64,000 nucleotides of DNA, taken from assembly GCF_014196715.1 (NCBI RefSeq), contig NZ_JACIEF010000001.1, positions 602,872 to 666,871 on the forward strand. The letters are read 5' to 3'. The notes under the pieces are model-generated. The model was not told the DNA's origin. It searched no databases and was given only the letters and a program-made list of their open reading frames with translations. Numbering within the stretch: position 1 is the stretch's first letter; each line of letters opens with the position of its first letter. The translations under genes and the position numbers were made by a program. This document shows, piece by piece, positions 53,646 to 63,482 of this stretch. This stretch comes from Pedobacter zeae. Its GTDB lineage: Bacteria > Bacteroidota > Bacteroidia > Sphingobacteriales > Sphingobacteriaceae.

Positions 53646-56600
53646 ATGGATAAACTTTACAATTTGAAAAGCACTTTACCATCTGTTGGGGTTCAAAAAA
53701 TCCAATGGCTAAAAATGCTTTATACCTTCACTTTTCTTTTGCTGATCTGTTCCTCCTTTGCAGCCTTTGCACAAACCACGGTAACTGGTACGGTAAAAGA
53801 TAACAAGGGCATTACTTTACCAGGGGTAAGTGTGCGGATAAAAGGAACACAGATTGGTACAGTTACCGATGATAATGGAAAATACACCATTAAAGGTACT
53901 AACGGAAATTCTGTATTGGTTTTTGTTTACGTAGGCTATGCTACAAAAGAAATAGCAGTTGCAGGTAAAACGGTAATCAATGTTACCATAGAAGACGATG
54001 CGCAGGGATTAGACGAAGTAATGGTGGTGGGTTATGGTACACAGAAAAAATCAACGTTAACGGGCGCAGTTGCACAGATCAGTTCTGAAGACATCATGAA
54101 ATCGCCAACCCCAAACCCAACCAATAGTTTAATTGGCAGGTTACCTGGTTTACAGGCCGTTCAAACCAGTGGGCAACCTGGGGCCGATGCTTCTACACTT
54201 AAAGTACGCGGCGTAGCTACTTATAATAATTCTTCGGCAATTGTTGTGGTAGATGGAATCGAAAGGCCAAGTTTTGCGGATGTAGATCCTAATGAAATTG
54301 AAACAGTAACCGTGTTGAAAGATGCTGCTTCCACCTCAATTTATGGTATCAGGGGAGCAAATGGTGTAATTGTAATCACCACGAAGCAGGGAAAAATTGG
54401 TAAACCACGGATTACCTATACCGGTAATGTGGCTTTACAGACCTATACCGGTTTGGCCGTTGGCTTAAACGCTTACGACAATGCCCGCCTGCTCAACCAG
54501 GCTTATAAAAACGATGGCCAGGCAGCTCCTTTCGCTGATGATGAACTGCAAAAGTTTAAAGACGGATCTGATCCTGTCGGCTATCCGGATGTACAATGGT
54601 TTGATTATCTAACACGCAAATTTTATCCTCAAACGGCACACAATATCAATATTAACGGCGGAACCAGAATTGCCAAATATTTTGTTTCTGCTGGCTATTC
54701 CTTTCAGGATGGGATTTTTAAAAAATTCGACTCGCCTTATGGCATCAATACAGTGCCTAATTTTAGCCGTTACAATTTCCGTTCTAATGTTGATTTACAA
54801 CTGAATAAAGATTTTACCGTTGGGATTAAGCTCGGCGGCCGTTTTTCTAACCGCTACCAGCCATCCGGCCTGTTGTCTTCGTCAGCATTCTCTTACGACA
54901 CAATCGAAGGCATGATCTCGCGTATTCTGCAGGTTCCGGCTTATGCCTATCCGGTTACTTTGCCTGATGGCAGAATTACGGCAAACCCGAACGTGGGTAC
55001 CAACATCTGGAATCCTTATGCCATTTTAACCCGTTACGGAACACGTAACGACGATAGCAATACCATTGAAAGTACTTTTAACCTCGAATATAAATTAGGG
55101 TTTATTACCAAAGGTTTATCTTTTAAAACCAATTTTGGCTACGATTCTTATTTTGTAAACCAGCAACGTAGAAATGCAAACTGGGCTGCTTATGTTTATG
55201 ACCGTAAATCGGGTGCTATTACGCTTTCTACTGATACCAGGAACCGTGATGAGCCTTTAAGCTCCATTATCAGTGTTACGCAGGGAAGTACAAATTATAA
55301 CCTGCAAACAGGTTTTTATTACGACCGCGATTTCGGTAAAAGCAATGTATCTGGTTTAATTTTGGGTACCCGCCAACTGGTGCGTACCAATGGTGGCGAT
55401 ATTTATACCGCACCGCCAAGAGCCGCACAAGGCCTGGTTGGAAGGGTTACCTATAACTATGCACAACGGTATTTTGCAGAATTTAATGCCGCTTACAATG
55501 GATCCGAAAACTTTGCCTTTGAAGGTTTCTTAGGTTTTCCAAGTCAGCAATATGGCTTTTTTCCATCATTTTCTGCCGGATGGACCGTTTCTAACGAACC
55601 TTTCTGGAAAAAGAACAATGCCATTACCTATTTAAAATTCAGGGGAAGTTATGGCTTGGTTGGTAACGATCAGGGAATTGGCAGGTTTTTATTCCTAACC
55701 AGTTATACCTCCATTCCAACAAGTGTTTTTCCGGCACTTCAATTTGGTTCACCCAATTCGCCAACCACTTACCCAACCATCTATATTCCGGATAATGGTT
55801 TAGGCAACCCGAAAATTACCTGGGAAACCGGAACAAAACGGAACCTGGGCATGGAGGCACGTTTCTTAAAGGATGCCTTAAAATTAAACGTCGATGTATT
55901 TGACGAAACCCGTAAAGATATTTTAACTTCTCCAAAAGATCAGCTTTTATCTTTTGGCCATATCTATCCATCGCTAAATGTTGGTGTGGTTTACAATAAA
56001 GGTTATGAAGTGGAACTGGATTACCAGGGTAAAATCGATCAGTTTAGCTTCGGATTGAACGGGCAGTTGAGTTACGCGAAAAATATAGTTAAAAACGCAT
56101 CAGAACCAGCCGGAACACCTGATGCCCAAAAAACGGAAGGAAAGCCGGTAGGGCAGTTTATCGGTTATCTGAATGATGGCTTTTATACCTCAGCGGCTGA
56201 TGTTGCTGCTTCAGTTAAACCGCAGGGCGTTACACCGATTCCCGGTGATCTGAAATTTAAAGATTTAAACGGGGATGGGGTGATCACCCCCGATGATCGG
56301 ACCTCGATCGGCTATTCACCAAATCCAGAATATATTTTTAGCCTTACGCCAAGGTTGGCCTACAAAGGCATCACGCTATCGGTAATGTTCCAGGGAGTGG
56401 CCCATGTAAGTTCGAACGTTATTTTAACGGAACAAAATAACGGGCAGCAGATGTATCCGTTCATGCTTAATGCCTGGACACCTGAAAATGCTGCTACGGC
56501 AACCTGGCCGGCATTACATGCAAGGGGCTATACAGGATTAAATTACTCGCTTAACGATTTTATCCTCCAAAATGCAGCATACATTAAATTAAGGAACGTA

Positions 56601-56813
56601 GAGTTAGCCTGGACTTTACCGCAAGCCTGGACAAGTGCTTTGAAAATTGGAAGCATCAGGGTGTTTGCCAACGGACAAAATCTATACACATGGACGAAGT
56701 TTAAAATGTATGTAGATCCTGAAAACTTAAACACCGTAAACCAAACTTTCCCGCTTCAATCACTTTATCCATCATCTAAAGTTTTCAATCTTGGTGTTAA
56801 CGTTAATTTTTAA
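53646..56813 (+). CDS. SusC/RagA-family TonB-linked outer-membrane protein (1)
   Basis: A 1055-residue glycan importer. The N-terminus is a signal peptide with a long head (~1-43, AFAQ), then a carboxypeptidase-regulatory-like domain (VTGTVKDNKGITLPGVSVRIKG), a TonB box (VMVVGYGTQKK near 128), the plug (RGVATYNNSS, VDGIERPSFAD, IYGIRGANGVIVITTKQG) and a barrel ending NVNF. It pairs with the next SusD gene; the gap is 4 bases. This is the first structural gene of the operon. Substrate unknown. Confidence 0.93.
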   Translation: MDKLYNLKSTLPSVGVQKIQWLKMLYTFTFLLLICSSFAAFAQTTVTGTVKDNKGITLPGVSVRIKGTQIGTVTDDNGKYTIKGTNGNSVLVFVYVGYATKEIAVAGKTVINVTIEDDAQGLDEVMVVGYGTQKKSTLTGAVAQISSEDIMKSPTPNPTNSLIGRLPGLQAVQTSGQPGADASTLKVRGVATYNNSSAIVVVDGIERPSFADVDPNEIETVTVLKDAASTSIYGIRGANGVIVITTKQGKIGKPRITYTGNVALQTYTGLAVGLNAYDNARLLNQAYKNDGQAAPFADDELQKFKDGSDPVGYPDVQWFDYLTRKFYPQTAHNININGGTRIAKYFVSAGYSFQDGIFKKFDSPYGINTVPNFSRYNFRSNVDLQLNKDFTVGIKLGGRFSNRYQPSGLLSSSAFSYDTIEGMISRILQVPAYAYPVTLPDGRITANPNVGTNIWNPYAILTRYGTRNDDSNTIESTFNLEYKLGFITKGLSFKTNFGYDSYFVNQQRRNANWAAYVYDRKSGAITLSTDTRNRDEPLSSIISVTQGSTNYNLQTGFYYDRDFGKSNVSGLILGTRQLVRTNGGDIYTAPPRAAQGLVGRVTYNYAQRYFAEFNAAYNGSENFAFEGFLGFPSQQYGFFPSFSAGWTVSNEPFWKKNNAITYLKFRGSYGLVGNDQGIGRFLFLTSYTSIPTSVFPALQFGSPNSPTTYPTIYIPDNGLGNPKITWETGTKRNLGMEARFLKDALKLNVDVFDETRKDILTSPKDQLLSFGHIYPSLNVGVVYNKGYEVELDYQGKIDQFSFGLNGQLSYAKNIVKNASEPAGTPDAQKTEGKPVGQFIGYLNDGFYTSAADVAASVKPQGVTPIPGDLKFKDLNGDGVITPDDRTSIGYSPNPEYIFSLTPRLAYKGITLSVMFQGVAHVSSNVILTEQNNGQQMYPFMLNAWTPENAATATWPALHARGYTGLNYSLNDFILQNAAYIKLRNVELAWTLPQAWTSALKIGSIRVFANGQNLYTWTKFKMYVDPENLNTVNQTFPLQSLYPSSKVFNLGVNVNF

Positions 56814-56817
56814 TCAG

Positions 56818-58536
56818 ATGAAAAATTATAAAATATACTCTTTAGTTTTTTTGCTCACACTCCTTACCATTTCCTGTAAAAAAGATTTCTTAAACAGGAC
56901 GCCGGAAATTGCTTTGGATGATAATGGGGTATTTGCCGATCCGCTTAGGGCAGCAAGTTATGCTGATGCGGCATACAATTATATGATTAATGATTATGCG
57001 AGGTTTAATGATCACCGCGGATCGACTGCCCAGGCTTCTGATGAAGCCGTATCAGGCAACTCCGAATCCAGTGTTACCACATTAAACAGGGGATTATACC
57101 ATGATCATTCCAATTCTGCATCTTTAAACGATATGCGCGATGTTTGGACCAGGTGTTATGCCGGTATCGCTATCAACAATAAAGTATTGGCCAGAATGGC
57201 CGGCGTGCCTGCTGCCACCGTTTTTCCGAAACAGCGAATTGAAGGTGAAATGCGTTTTTTACGTGCTTTTTCCTATTTCGAACTCATCAAAAGATTTGGT
57301 GGCGTGCCGATAATGGATAAGGAATATAGCGTAAACGACGACATTAATTTTCCAAGAGCCTCTTATCAGGCCTGTGTCGATTTTATTATTGCCGATTTAG
57401 ATAAAGCCGTTACCTTACTCAACAACGATGCCGATAATGGAGCTTCAAATTATGGAAGAGCAACTAAAGGCGGCGCATTAGCCCTTAAATCGCGGGTGCT
57501 TTTATATGCAGCAAGTCCGCTTAATAATCCCAATAACGATAAAGCCAAATGGCAACTGGCAGCAGATGCAGCCAGTAAGTTAATGGATGGCACCAGTGCC
57601 GGCCAGACTTATGCCTTGCAATCTACCTATGCTGATATATTAAATATGGCTTCCTCTCCTGAATACATTATGATCAAAATCAGGGGCCCAAGGGCAATTG
57701 ACGGAATTTTGGCAGATTATGCCATGTCTCCGGGTTCTGGTGGGGCACAGGGCCAGATGAATCCAACCCAGAATCATGTGGATATGTACGAAATGGCAAA
57801 TGGCAAAGCCATTACAGATGCAACTTCCGGGTATAATCCTCAGCAGCCGTACCTCAACAGAGATCCCCGTTTTTACGCCAATATTCTGTATAATGATCAG
57901 GCCTGGCAAGGTAAAAAGATCGAAATGTGGTCTTCCACTTCATCAACGGGTGTAGTTACTTATGGTAAAGATTGGAACCCTACAAATATTATCTATACCG
58001 CTACCCGGTATTACTGCAAAAAATACTGGCCGGAAACCTATGTGCGTTTGGGCGGTACTTCGGGTACAGCTTTAATTAATTATATTTTCTTTCGCTATGC
58101 CGAGATCATGTTAAACTATGCCGAGGCCCAGAATGAAGCAAATGGTCCGGATGCCTCCGTTTACAAACAATTAACGGATATCCGTGCCCGCGCAGGAATT
58201 GCTGCTGGTGCCAACAACCTGTATGGCTTAAAAGCCAATATGACCCAGGACGAGATGAGGCTAGCCATCCGCCACGAACGTGCGATAGAACTGGCTTTCG
58301 AAGATCACCGCTGGTACGATATTATGCGCTGGAAAATCGGCCCTCAGGTTATTGCTACCCCGATGTATGGAATGAACGTGGTTAAAAACAGCAATGGTTC
58401 ATTTACTTATACGCCGGTGGTACTGGGACCAAATTTTCAAAAAACATATACTGCCAAACAAGATCGTTACCCTATTCCCAGGTCTGAGATTTATAAGAGT
58501 AATGGGGTGTTAATCCAAAATCCGGGATGGGAATAA
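56818..58536 (+). CDS. SusD/RagB-family lipoprotein (1)
   Basis: A 572-residue glycan-binding lipoprotein. It has a lipoprotein signal with TISC at ~18-21, followed by KKD. The TPR-type helices and glycan-binding parts are typical: RIEGEMRFLRAFSYFELIKRFGG, RAIELAFEDHRWYDIMRWK and PIPRSEI. It forms the lid of the SusC 1 barrel. It starts 4 bases after the SusC stop and is followed by the second SusC. Confidence 0.92.
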   Translation: MKNYKIYSLVFLLTLLTISCKKDFLNRTPEIALDDNGVFADPLRAASYADAAYNYMINDYARFNDHRGSTAQASDEAVSGNSESSVTTLNRGLYHDHSNSASLNDMRDVWTRCYAGIAINNKVLARMAGVPAATVFPKQRIEGEMRFLRAFSYFELIKRFGGVPIMDKEYSVNDDINFPRASYQACVDFIIADLDKAVTLLNNDADNGASNYGRATKGGALALKSRVLLYAASPLNNPNNDKAKWQLAADAASKLMDGTSAGQTYALQSTYADILNMASSPEYIMIKIRGPRAIDGILADYAMSPGSGGAQGQMNPTQNHVDMYEMANGKAITDATSGYNPQQPYLNRDPRFYANILYNDQAWQGKKIEMWSSTSSTGVVTYGKDWNPTNIIYTATRYYCKKYWPETYVRLGGTSGTALINYIFFRYAEIMLNYAEAQNEANGPDASVYKQLTDIRARAGIAAGANNLYGLKANMTQDEMRLAIRHERAIELAFEDHRWYDIMRWKIGPQVIATPMYGMNVVKNSNGSFTYTPVVLGPNFQKTYTAKQDRYPIPRSEIYKSNGVLIQNPGWE

Positions 58537-58577
58537 ACCATATGTTTAATATCACGCAAAACAGATTTTATTCAGTT

Positions 58578-61500
58578 ATGAAATTATCAAAATCAAAATA
58601 TATAGTTTGCTTTCTTTTTTTGTGGATGGCAGTACTAAAAGTTAGCGGGCAAACACCCGATGAGGCGCTTACTGTTACCAGCAAAGTTTTAGATCAGAAC
58701 AAAGCACCACTTCCCGGCGTGGTAATTACCATACAGGAAGATAAAAGCAACAGATCAGTCACAACCGGTATGGATGGTTCTTTTACCCTTCAAACTACAT
58801 CAAGCGATGTGCTTGTTTTTAAAATGATCGGTTATGGTTTGGTGCTTAAACCTGCATTGGAGGTAAATCAGGCGCCGGTTATCTTAAGCAAAACGCTCGT
58901 AGATGCCGGAGATGACGACAATGTGTACATTCCGTTTGGTGTAAGAAAAAGAAGGGAGATTACCGCAACCATCAGCACCTTAAAAGCTGATGATCTTCCC
59001 CAGATCCCTTCATCTTCCTTGAACAATGTGTTTTCGGGCCGCCTATCAGGTTTGGCTATTATTCCAAATGGTTCACAGCAGCCTGGTTATGATGTATCCA
59101 GTTTTCTGATCCGCGGACGTTCATCCTACAACAATAACCAGGAACCACTGGTATTGGTTGATGGTGTGGAGCGCGATTTTAAATCGATGGACTTGGGCGA
59201 AATTGAAAGTATAAGCGTATTAAAAGATGCCGGAACCATCGCCTGGTATGGCATGTATGGGGCAAACGGTGTAATTTATGTAAAAACCCGCCGCGGCAGT
59301 GCTACATCAACCAAGGTTACTTTTGATGCACAGGCCGGTATACAACAGCCGCTGAATATTGCCAGTCCGCTTGATGCCTATTCTTATGCAACACTTTATA
59401 ACGAAGCGCTTGTAAACGGAGGCGCCGCACCAGCCTATAATGCTACGGCCTTACAGGCTTATCAAACCGGTTCTGATCCTTACCGGTACCCAAACAATAA
59501 TTTTGTTAAAGATTATATCAGGCAGGTGGCGCCTACACAACGTTATGTAGCTACTGTTACCGGCGGTAACGCTTTTATTAAATATTATACACTGGTAAGT
59601 GCTTACAATCAATCTGGTATCTATAAAGGTGGTAATAACCCTACTTATGATGGCAATACCAATTTTAACCGTTATAACCTGCGCACCAATATCGATCTGC
59701 ATGTAAGCAAATCATTGGATGTATCTCTTGATATTGGCGGACGCATTACCAACCTTCGCTTTCCGAATATTGGCACAGGCACCTTCTTAAACACGGTGTA
59801 TGGTACTCCGGCAAATGCTTTTCCGGTGTTAAATGCCGATGGAAGTTATGGCGGAAATTCGATCTTTCCGGCCAATAATCCCTTGGCGATGTTGGAATCG
59901 AGAGGGGTAAGTACCGATTTAACCAGGAATTTATTGGCTACAATAACTGCAACCCAGAAACTGGAAAGCATTACCAAAGGCTTATCTTTTAATGTATTTT
60001 ATTCTTATGATGTAGCCGGAACATACCGTTATGGCTTTAACCAGACTTACGCCACTGTTGATCCATTTGCTCCGGGTGGTCCCGCTACTTATGGCACCGC
60101 ATCTATTGTGAGTTATGCAGCCAACTCTTTTATGGGTAACCTGCGCAGGAACGAGTTATGGTTAGGTTTCGATTACGATCGTACTTTTGGTAAACATGGC
60201 ATCAAGTTTACCACACGTGGCTCAAGAGCTAATTATTCAACCTTTACCGCTCTGGATCAGCGTAGGGAAGGCTGGTCTAACCGCCTGTCGTATAATTATA
60301 ACCAACGTTATTACCTGGACCTGATCGGAACGGTTTCCGGTTCTGAAAGTTTTGCCCCAGGAAAACGTTACGGTTTCTTTCCGGCGGCTTCGGCAGGGTG
60401 GATATTGTCTGACGAAAGTTTTATGAAAGGTGCCTCCGGGTTTCTTGATCTGTTAAAAATCAGGGGTTCATATGGCTTGGTTGGGAATGATGCTACCGAC
60501 AATTTACGCCGTTTCGCTTTTAACGATTATTTTAACAGAAGTGGTACCGGGTATAATTTCGGCACCAGCTACACCGGGGTAGGCGGTACCGAGCAAAGGC
60601 CTTTGGCCAACCCTAATTTAACATGGGAAAAGGCTTATAAAGGCAGCATTGGTTTCGATGCAAAATTGTTTAAACAAGCGCTGTCTGTCAGTGCTGATTA
60701 TTTCTCTGAAGACCGGAAAAATCTGTTAACCAACTCATTACTTCCAAATGTGCTTGGCCAAACCCTTTTACAGGTAAATGAAGGGGAGGCATCTTACAAA
60801 GGTTTTGAAACCAACCTTAATTTTTACAAAAAAATCGGTGCTGTAGATCTAAATCTGTTTGCAAACTATACCTATACCAAAAGTAAAATCATCTCGATAA
60901 ACGAAGGCGCCGGTATTCCGGCTTACCAATCGAGGGTTGGCCACGAAGTTTCCAGTGTAATTCAGGGCACAGGTTATGTAAGCAGCATGTTAGAAGCTAT
61001 CGGAATTTTCCAGTCGCAGGCAGAAGTAGATGCCTCACCGGTACAACGTTTTTCAAGAACAGTTGGACCTGGTGATATTAAATATAAGGATCAGAACAAT
61101 GACGGTGTAATCGACAACCTCGACTTTGTAAACACCGATTTCAACTTCGTTCCAAAATCTTTCTATGGTTTTGGTGCAAGTGTAGCCATGAAAGGTTTTG
61201 ATCTGAACTTTCTTTTTCAGGGCATGGGTGGCCGAAGCATCAGCATTCACGATTTGGTTATTTCGGGCAACGCTACAACAGGTTATATTAACCAGTTTAG
61301 TGTAGACCGTTGGACCCCAACCAACCCGGATGCAACCTATCCAAGGTTATTGGTGGCCGATCGCGGTAACAATACGCAGAATTCTGATTTCTGGGTGCGC
61401 TCGGGCGATTACCTGAGGCTGAAAAATATTGAGTTAGGCTATTCGCTTCCTGCATCGTTTGTGAAGCGTTTAAAACTATCTCAGTTAAGGTTTTATGTAA

Positions 61501-61652
61501 GCGGATTAAACTTATTGACGTTTGATAAACTCGGCAATCTACCCATCGATCCGGAATTACCTGAATCTGGTTATGCTTACGGAACAGCATCATCGGGTGC
61601 TTATTACCCTTATATGAAGATCTATTCATTTGGATTGAACTTGAAATTTTAA
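58578..61652 (+). CDS. SusC-like TonB-linked outer-membrane protein (2), divergent
   Basis: A SusC-type protein of 1024 residues from the chosen start, with a 25-residue signal (VSGQ), a carboxypeptidase-regulatory-like domain and a plug (IRGRSSYNNNQEP, VDGVERDFKSMD, WYGMYGANGVIYVKTRRG). The usual VGYGTQ-type TonB box is replaced by YIPFGVRKRREITA. A start at 58542 would add 12 residues and tighten the spacing to 5 bases from the SusD stop; it is possible. Confidence 0.9.
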   Translation: MKLSKSKYIVCFLFLWMAVLKVSGQTPDEALTVTSKVLDQNKAPLPGVVITIQEDKSNRSVTTGMDGSFTLQTTSSDVLVFKMIGYGLVLKPALEVNQAPVILSKTLVDAGDDDNVYIPFGVRKRREITATISTLKADDLPQIPSSSLNNVFSGRLSGLAIIPNGSQQPGYDVSSFLIRGRSSYNNNQEPLVLVDGVERDFKSMDLGEIESISVLKDAGTIAWYGMYGANGVIYVKTRRGSATSTKVTFDAQAGIQQPLNIASPLDAYSYATLYNEALVNGGAAPAYNATALQAYQTGSDPYRYPNNNFVKDYIRQVAPTQRYVATVTGGNAFIKYYTLVSAYNQSGIYKGGNNPTYDGNTNFNRYNLRTNIDLHVSKSLDVSLDIGGRITNLRFPNIGTGTFLNTVYGTPANAFPVLNADGSYGGNSIFPANNPLAMLESRGVSTDLTRNLLATITATQKLESITKGLSFNVFYSYDVAGTYRYGFNQTYATVDPFAPGGPATYGTASIVSYAANSFMGNLRRNELWLGFDYDRTFGKHGIKFTTRGSRANYSTFTALDQRREGWSNRLSYNYNQRYYLDLIGTVSGSESFAPGKRYGFFPAASAGWILSDESFMKGASGFLDLLKIRGSYGLVGNDATDNLRRFAFNDYFNRSGTGYNFGTSYTGVGGTEQRPLANPNLTWEKAYKGSIGFDAKLFKQALSVSADYFSEDRKNLLTNSLLPNVLGQTLLQVNEGEASYKGFETNLNFYKKIGAVDLNLFANYTYTKSKIISINEGAGIPAYQSRVGHEVSSVIQGTGYVSSMLEAIGIFQSQAEVDASPVQRFSRTVGPGDIKYKDQNNDGVIDNLDFVNTDFNFVPKSFYGFGASVAMKGFDLNFLFQGMGGRSISIHDLVISGNATTGYINQFSVDRWTPTNPDATYPRLLVADRGNNTQNSDFWVRSGDYLRLKNIELGYSLPASFVKRLKLSQLRFYVSGLNLLTFDKLGNLPIDPELPESGYAYGTASSGAYYPYMKIYSFGLNLKF

Positions 61653-61673
61653 CTAAACTGTAATCTTAACAAG

Positions 61674-63377
61674 ATGAAAAAAAATATATACTACATACTT
61701 CTTGCCGCATCAGCAATTTATATGGCAGGTTGTAAAAAAGATGGTTTTTTGCAAGATGGTGCAGTTACGCCAAATGGCGATGTTTCGGAAGCCCAGGTTT
61801 GGGCAAATCCTGATTTTGCCCGGAACTTTTTAAACAATATTTATGCTACACTTTCTGACCGTTATAACCTCGATAATGATGGGGCTATGTTGGCTTCCGG
61901 TAGTGATGAGGCCGTAAATTCCAATCTTAATTCCAATATTAATATTTTAAATAACGGCACCTGGGGGCCTGTCAGGGTGGTAGATGATGTGTACACCGCA
62001 ATGTATACCGGCATCCGTAAAACCAATATGTTTTTGGTTAATGCGCCAAAAAGTGCCATTATCCCCTCTGATGGTTTAACCTTTGCCCAGGATATTGCGC
62101 GATTGCGTGGCGAAGCGTTCTTTCTAAGGGCATTCTTTCATTTCGAACTGGTAAAACGCTATGGCAGTGCCGTATTGGTTACCAGGGTTTTAAATGCCGA
62201 TGAGAATTTAGATTTACCACGAAACACTTTTGATGAATGTGTGGCGCAGATTTCTTCAGATTGCGATTCGGCAATTGCCCGGCTACCATTGGGCCCAACT
62301 GATTGGGCGGTGGCCAGCAGGGGCAGGGCAACTCAAACGGCTGCAATGGCATTAAAAGCAAGGTTATTATTGTATGCGGCAAGCCCTCAATACAACCCCA
62401 GTGGCGATGCAGCGAAATGGCAGGCTGCCGCCGATGCCGCCAAGCGGGTAATGGATACGGGCAAACATGCCATTTACTCTTCCTACCCAAATATCTGGTT
62501 GTGGAACGTATCAGGGGCGGCCTATAATACCGAAGTTATTTTTGCTACGCAAACCCTTAATACCAATAGCATCGAAACCAATAATGCACCCATCAGTTAT
62601 GACGGGGCAAACGGCCGCACCAACCCTACACAGGAACTGGTTGATGCCTTTGAGATGAAAACAACCGGGCGCCCGATTAGCGATGTTGCTTCGGGTTATA
62701 ACGCATCAAATCCGTATGCAAACAGAGACCCGCGGTTGAATTTTGCTATTATGTATAATGGCTCTACTTTTAAAAGTAAACCTGTTGAAACATTTGTTGG
62801 CGGTAAAGATGGTTTGGGTTTAAATGTGAACGCCACAAAAACCGGATATTATTTACGTAAGTTTTTAAGTGAAAGCGCGGTATGGAATAACTCTTCCAAT
62901 ACCAATGTGCGCAGGCCGTGGATCTTCTTCCGCTATGCCGAAGTATTGTTAAACTATGCCGAAGCATTAAACGAAGCGCAGGGCACAGCAGCTTTACCAC
63001 AGATTTTATCCAGTTTAAATGCACTCCGTAACCGCTCAGGGGTAGCCATGCCAGCTTTACAAACGACCAATCCGGCCGGAAACGGTTATGTGGCGCCAAC
63101 CAAAGAAGAACTGCGTAAACGGATCCGTAACGAACGCAGGGTAGAGTTATGTTTCGAAGAACACCGTTTTTACGATGTGAGAAGATGGAAAGAAGGCGAA
63201 ACAAGTTTCAACAAAAATGTAACCGGTATGCGGATCAGCCTGGTTTCGCCAGGGGTTTATAGCTACCAGCCTTTCGTGGTCGAAAACAGGGTTTTCACCG
63301 CAAAAAATTATCTGTATCCAATTTCGCAAAACGAATTAAACAGGGCGCCATCACTTAAACAAAATGCAGGATATTAA
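61674..63377 (+). CDS. SusD/RagB-family lipoprotein (2)
   Basis: A 567-residue partner of SusC 2. Lipoprotein signal with MAGC at ~17-20, followed by KKD. The helical core has LRGEAFFLRAFFHFELVKRYG, and the C-terminal RNERRVELCFEEHRFYDVRRWKE and PISQNEL segments are typical. The gap from SusC 2 is 21 bases. A GH2 gene follows 105 bases later. Confidence 0.92.
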   Translation: MKKNIYYILLAASAIYMAGCKKDGFLQDGAVTPNGDVSEAQVWANPDFARNFLNNIYATLSDRYNLDNDGAMLASGSDEAVNSNLNSNINILNNGTWGPVRVVDDVYTAMYTGIRKTNMFLVNAPKSAIIPSDGLTFAQDIARLRGEAFFLRAFFHFELVKRYGSAVLVTRVLNADENLDLPRNTFDECVAQISSDCDSAIARLPLGPTDWAVASRGRATQTAAMALKARLLLYAASPQYNPSGDAAKWQAAADAAKRVMDTGKHAIYSSYPNIWLWNVSGAAYNTEVIFATQTLNTNSIETNNAPISYDGANGRTNPTQELVDAFEMKTTGRPISDVASGYNASNPYANRDPRLNFAIMYNGSTFKSKPVETFVGGKDGLGLNVNATKTGYYLRKFLSESAVWNNSSNTNVRRPWIFFRYAEVLLNYAEALNEAQGTAALPQILSSLNALRNRSGVAMPALQTTNPAGNGYVAPTKEELRKRIRNERRVELCFEEHRFYDVRRWKEGETSFNKNVTGMRISLVSPGVYSYQPFVVENRVFTAKNYLYPISQNELNRAPSLKQNAGY

Positions 63378-63482
63378 TCAAAAAATTAAATTGCTCAAAT
63401 TTAGGCCGGTCGTGGGAACATCGTCCGTTAATTAATTGTTAGTTTTGGAAACGATCAATTAATTTATAATAAAACTTAAGTT

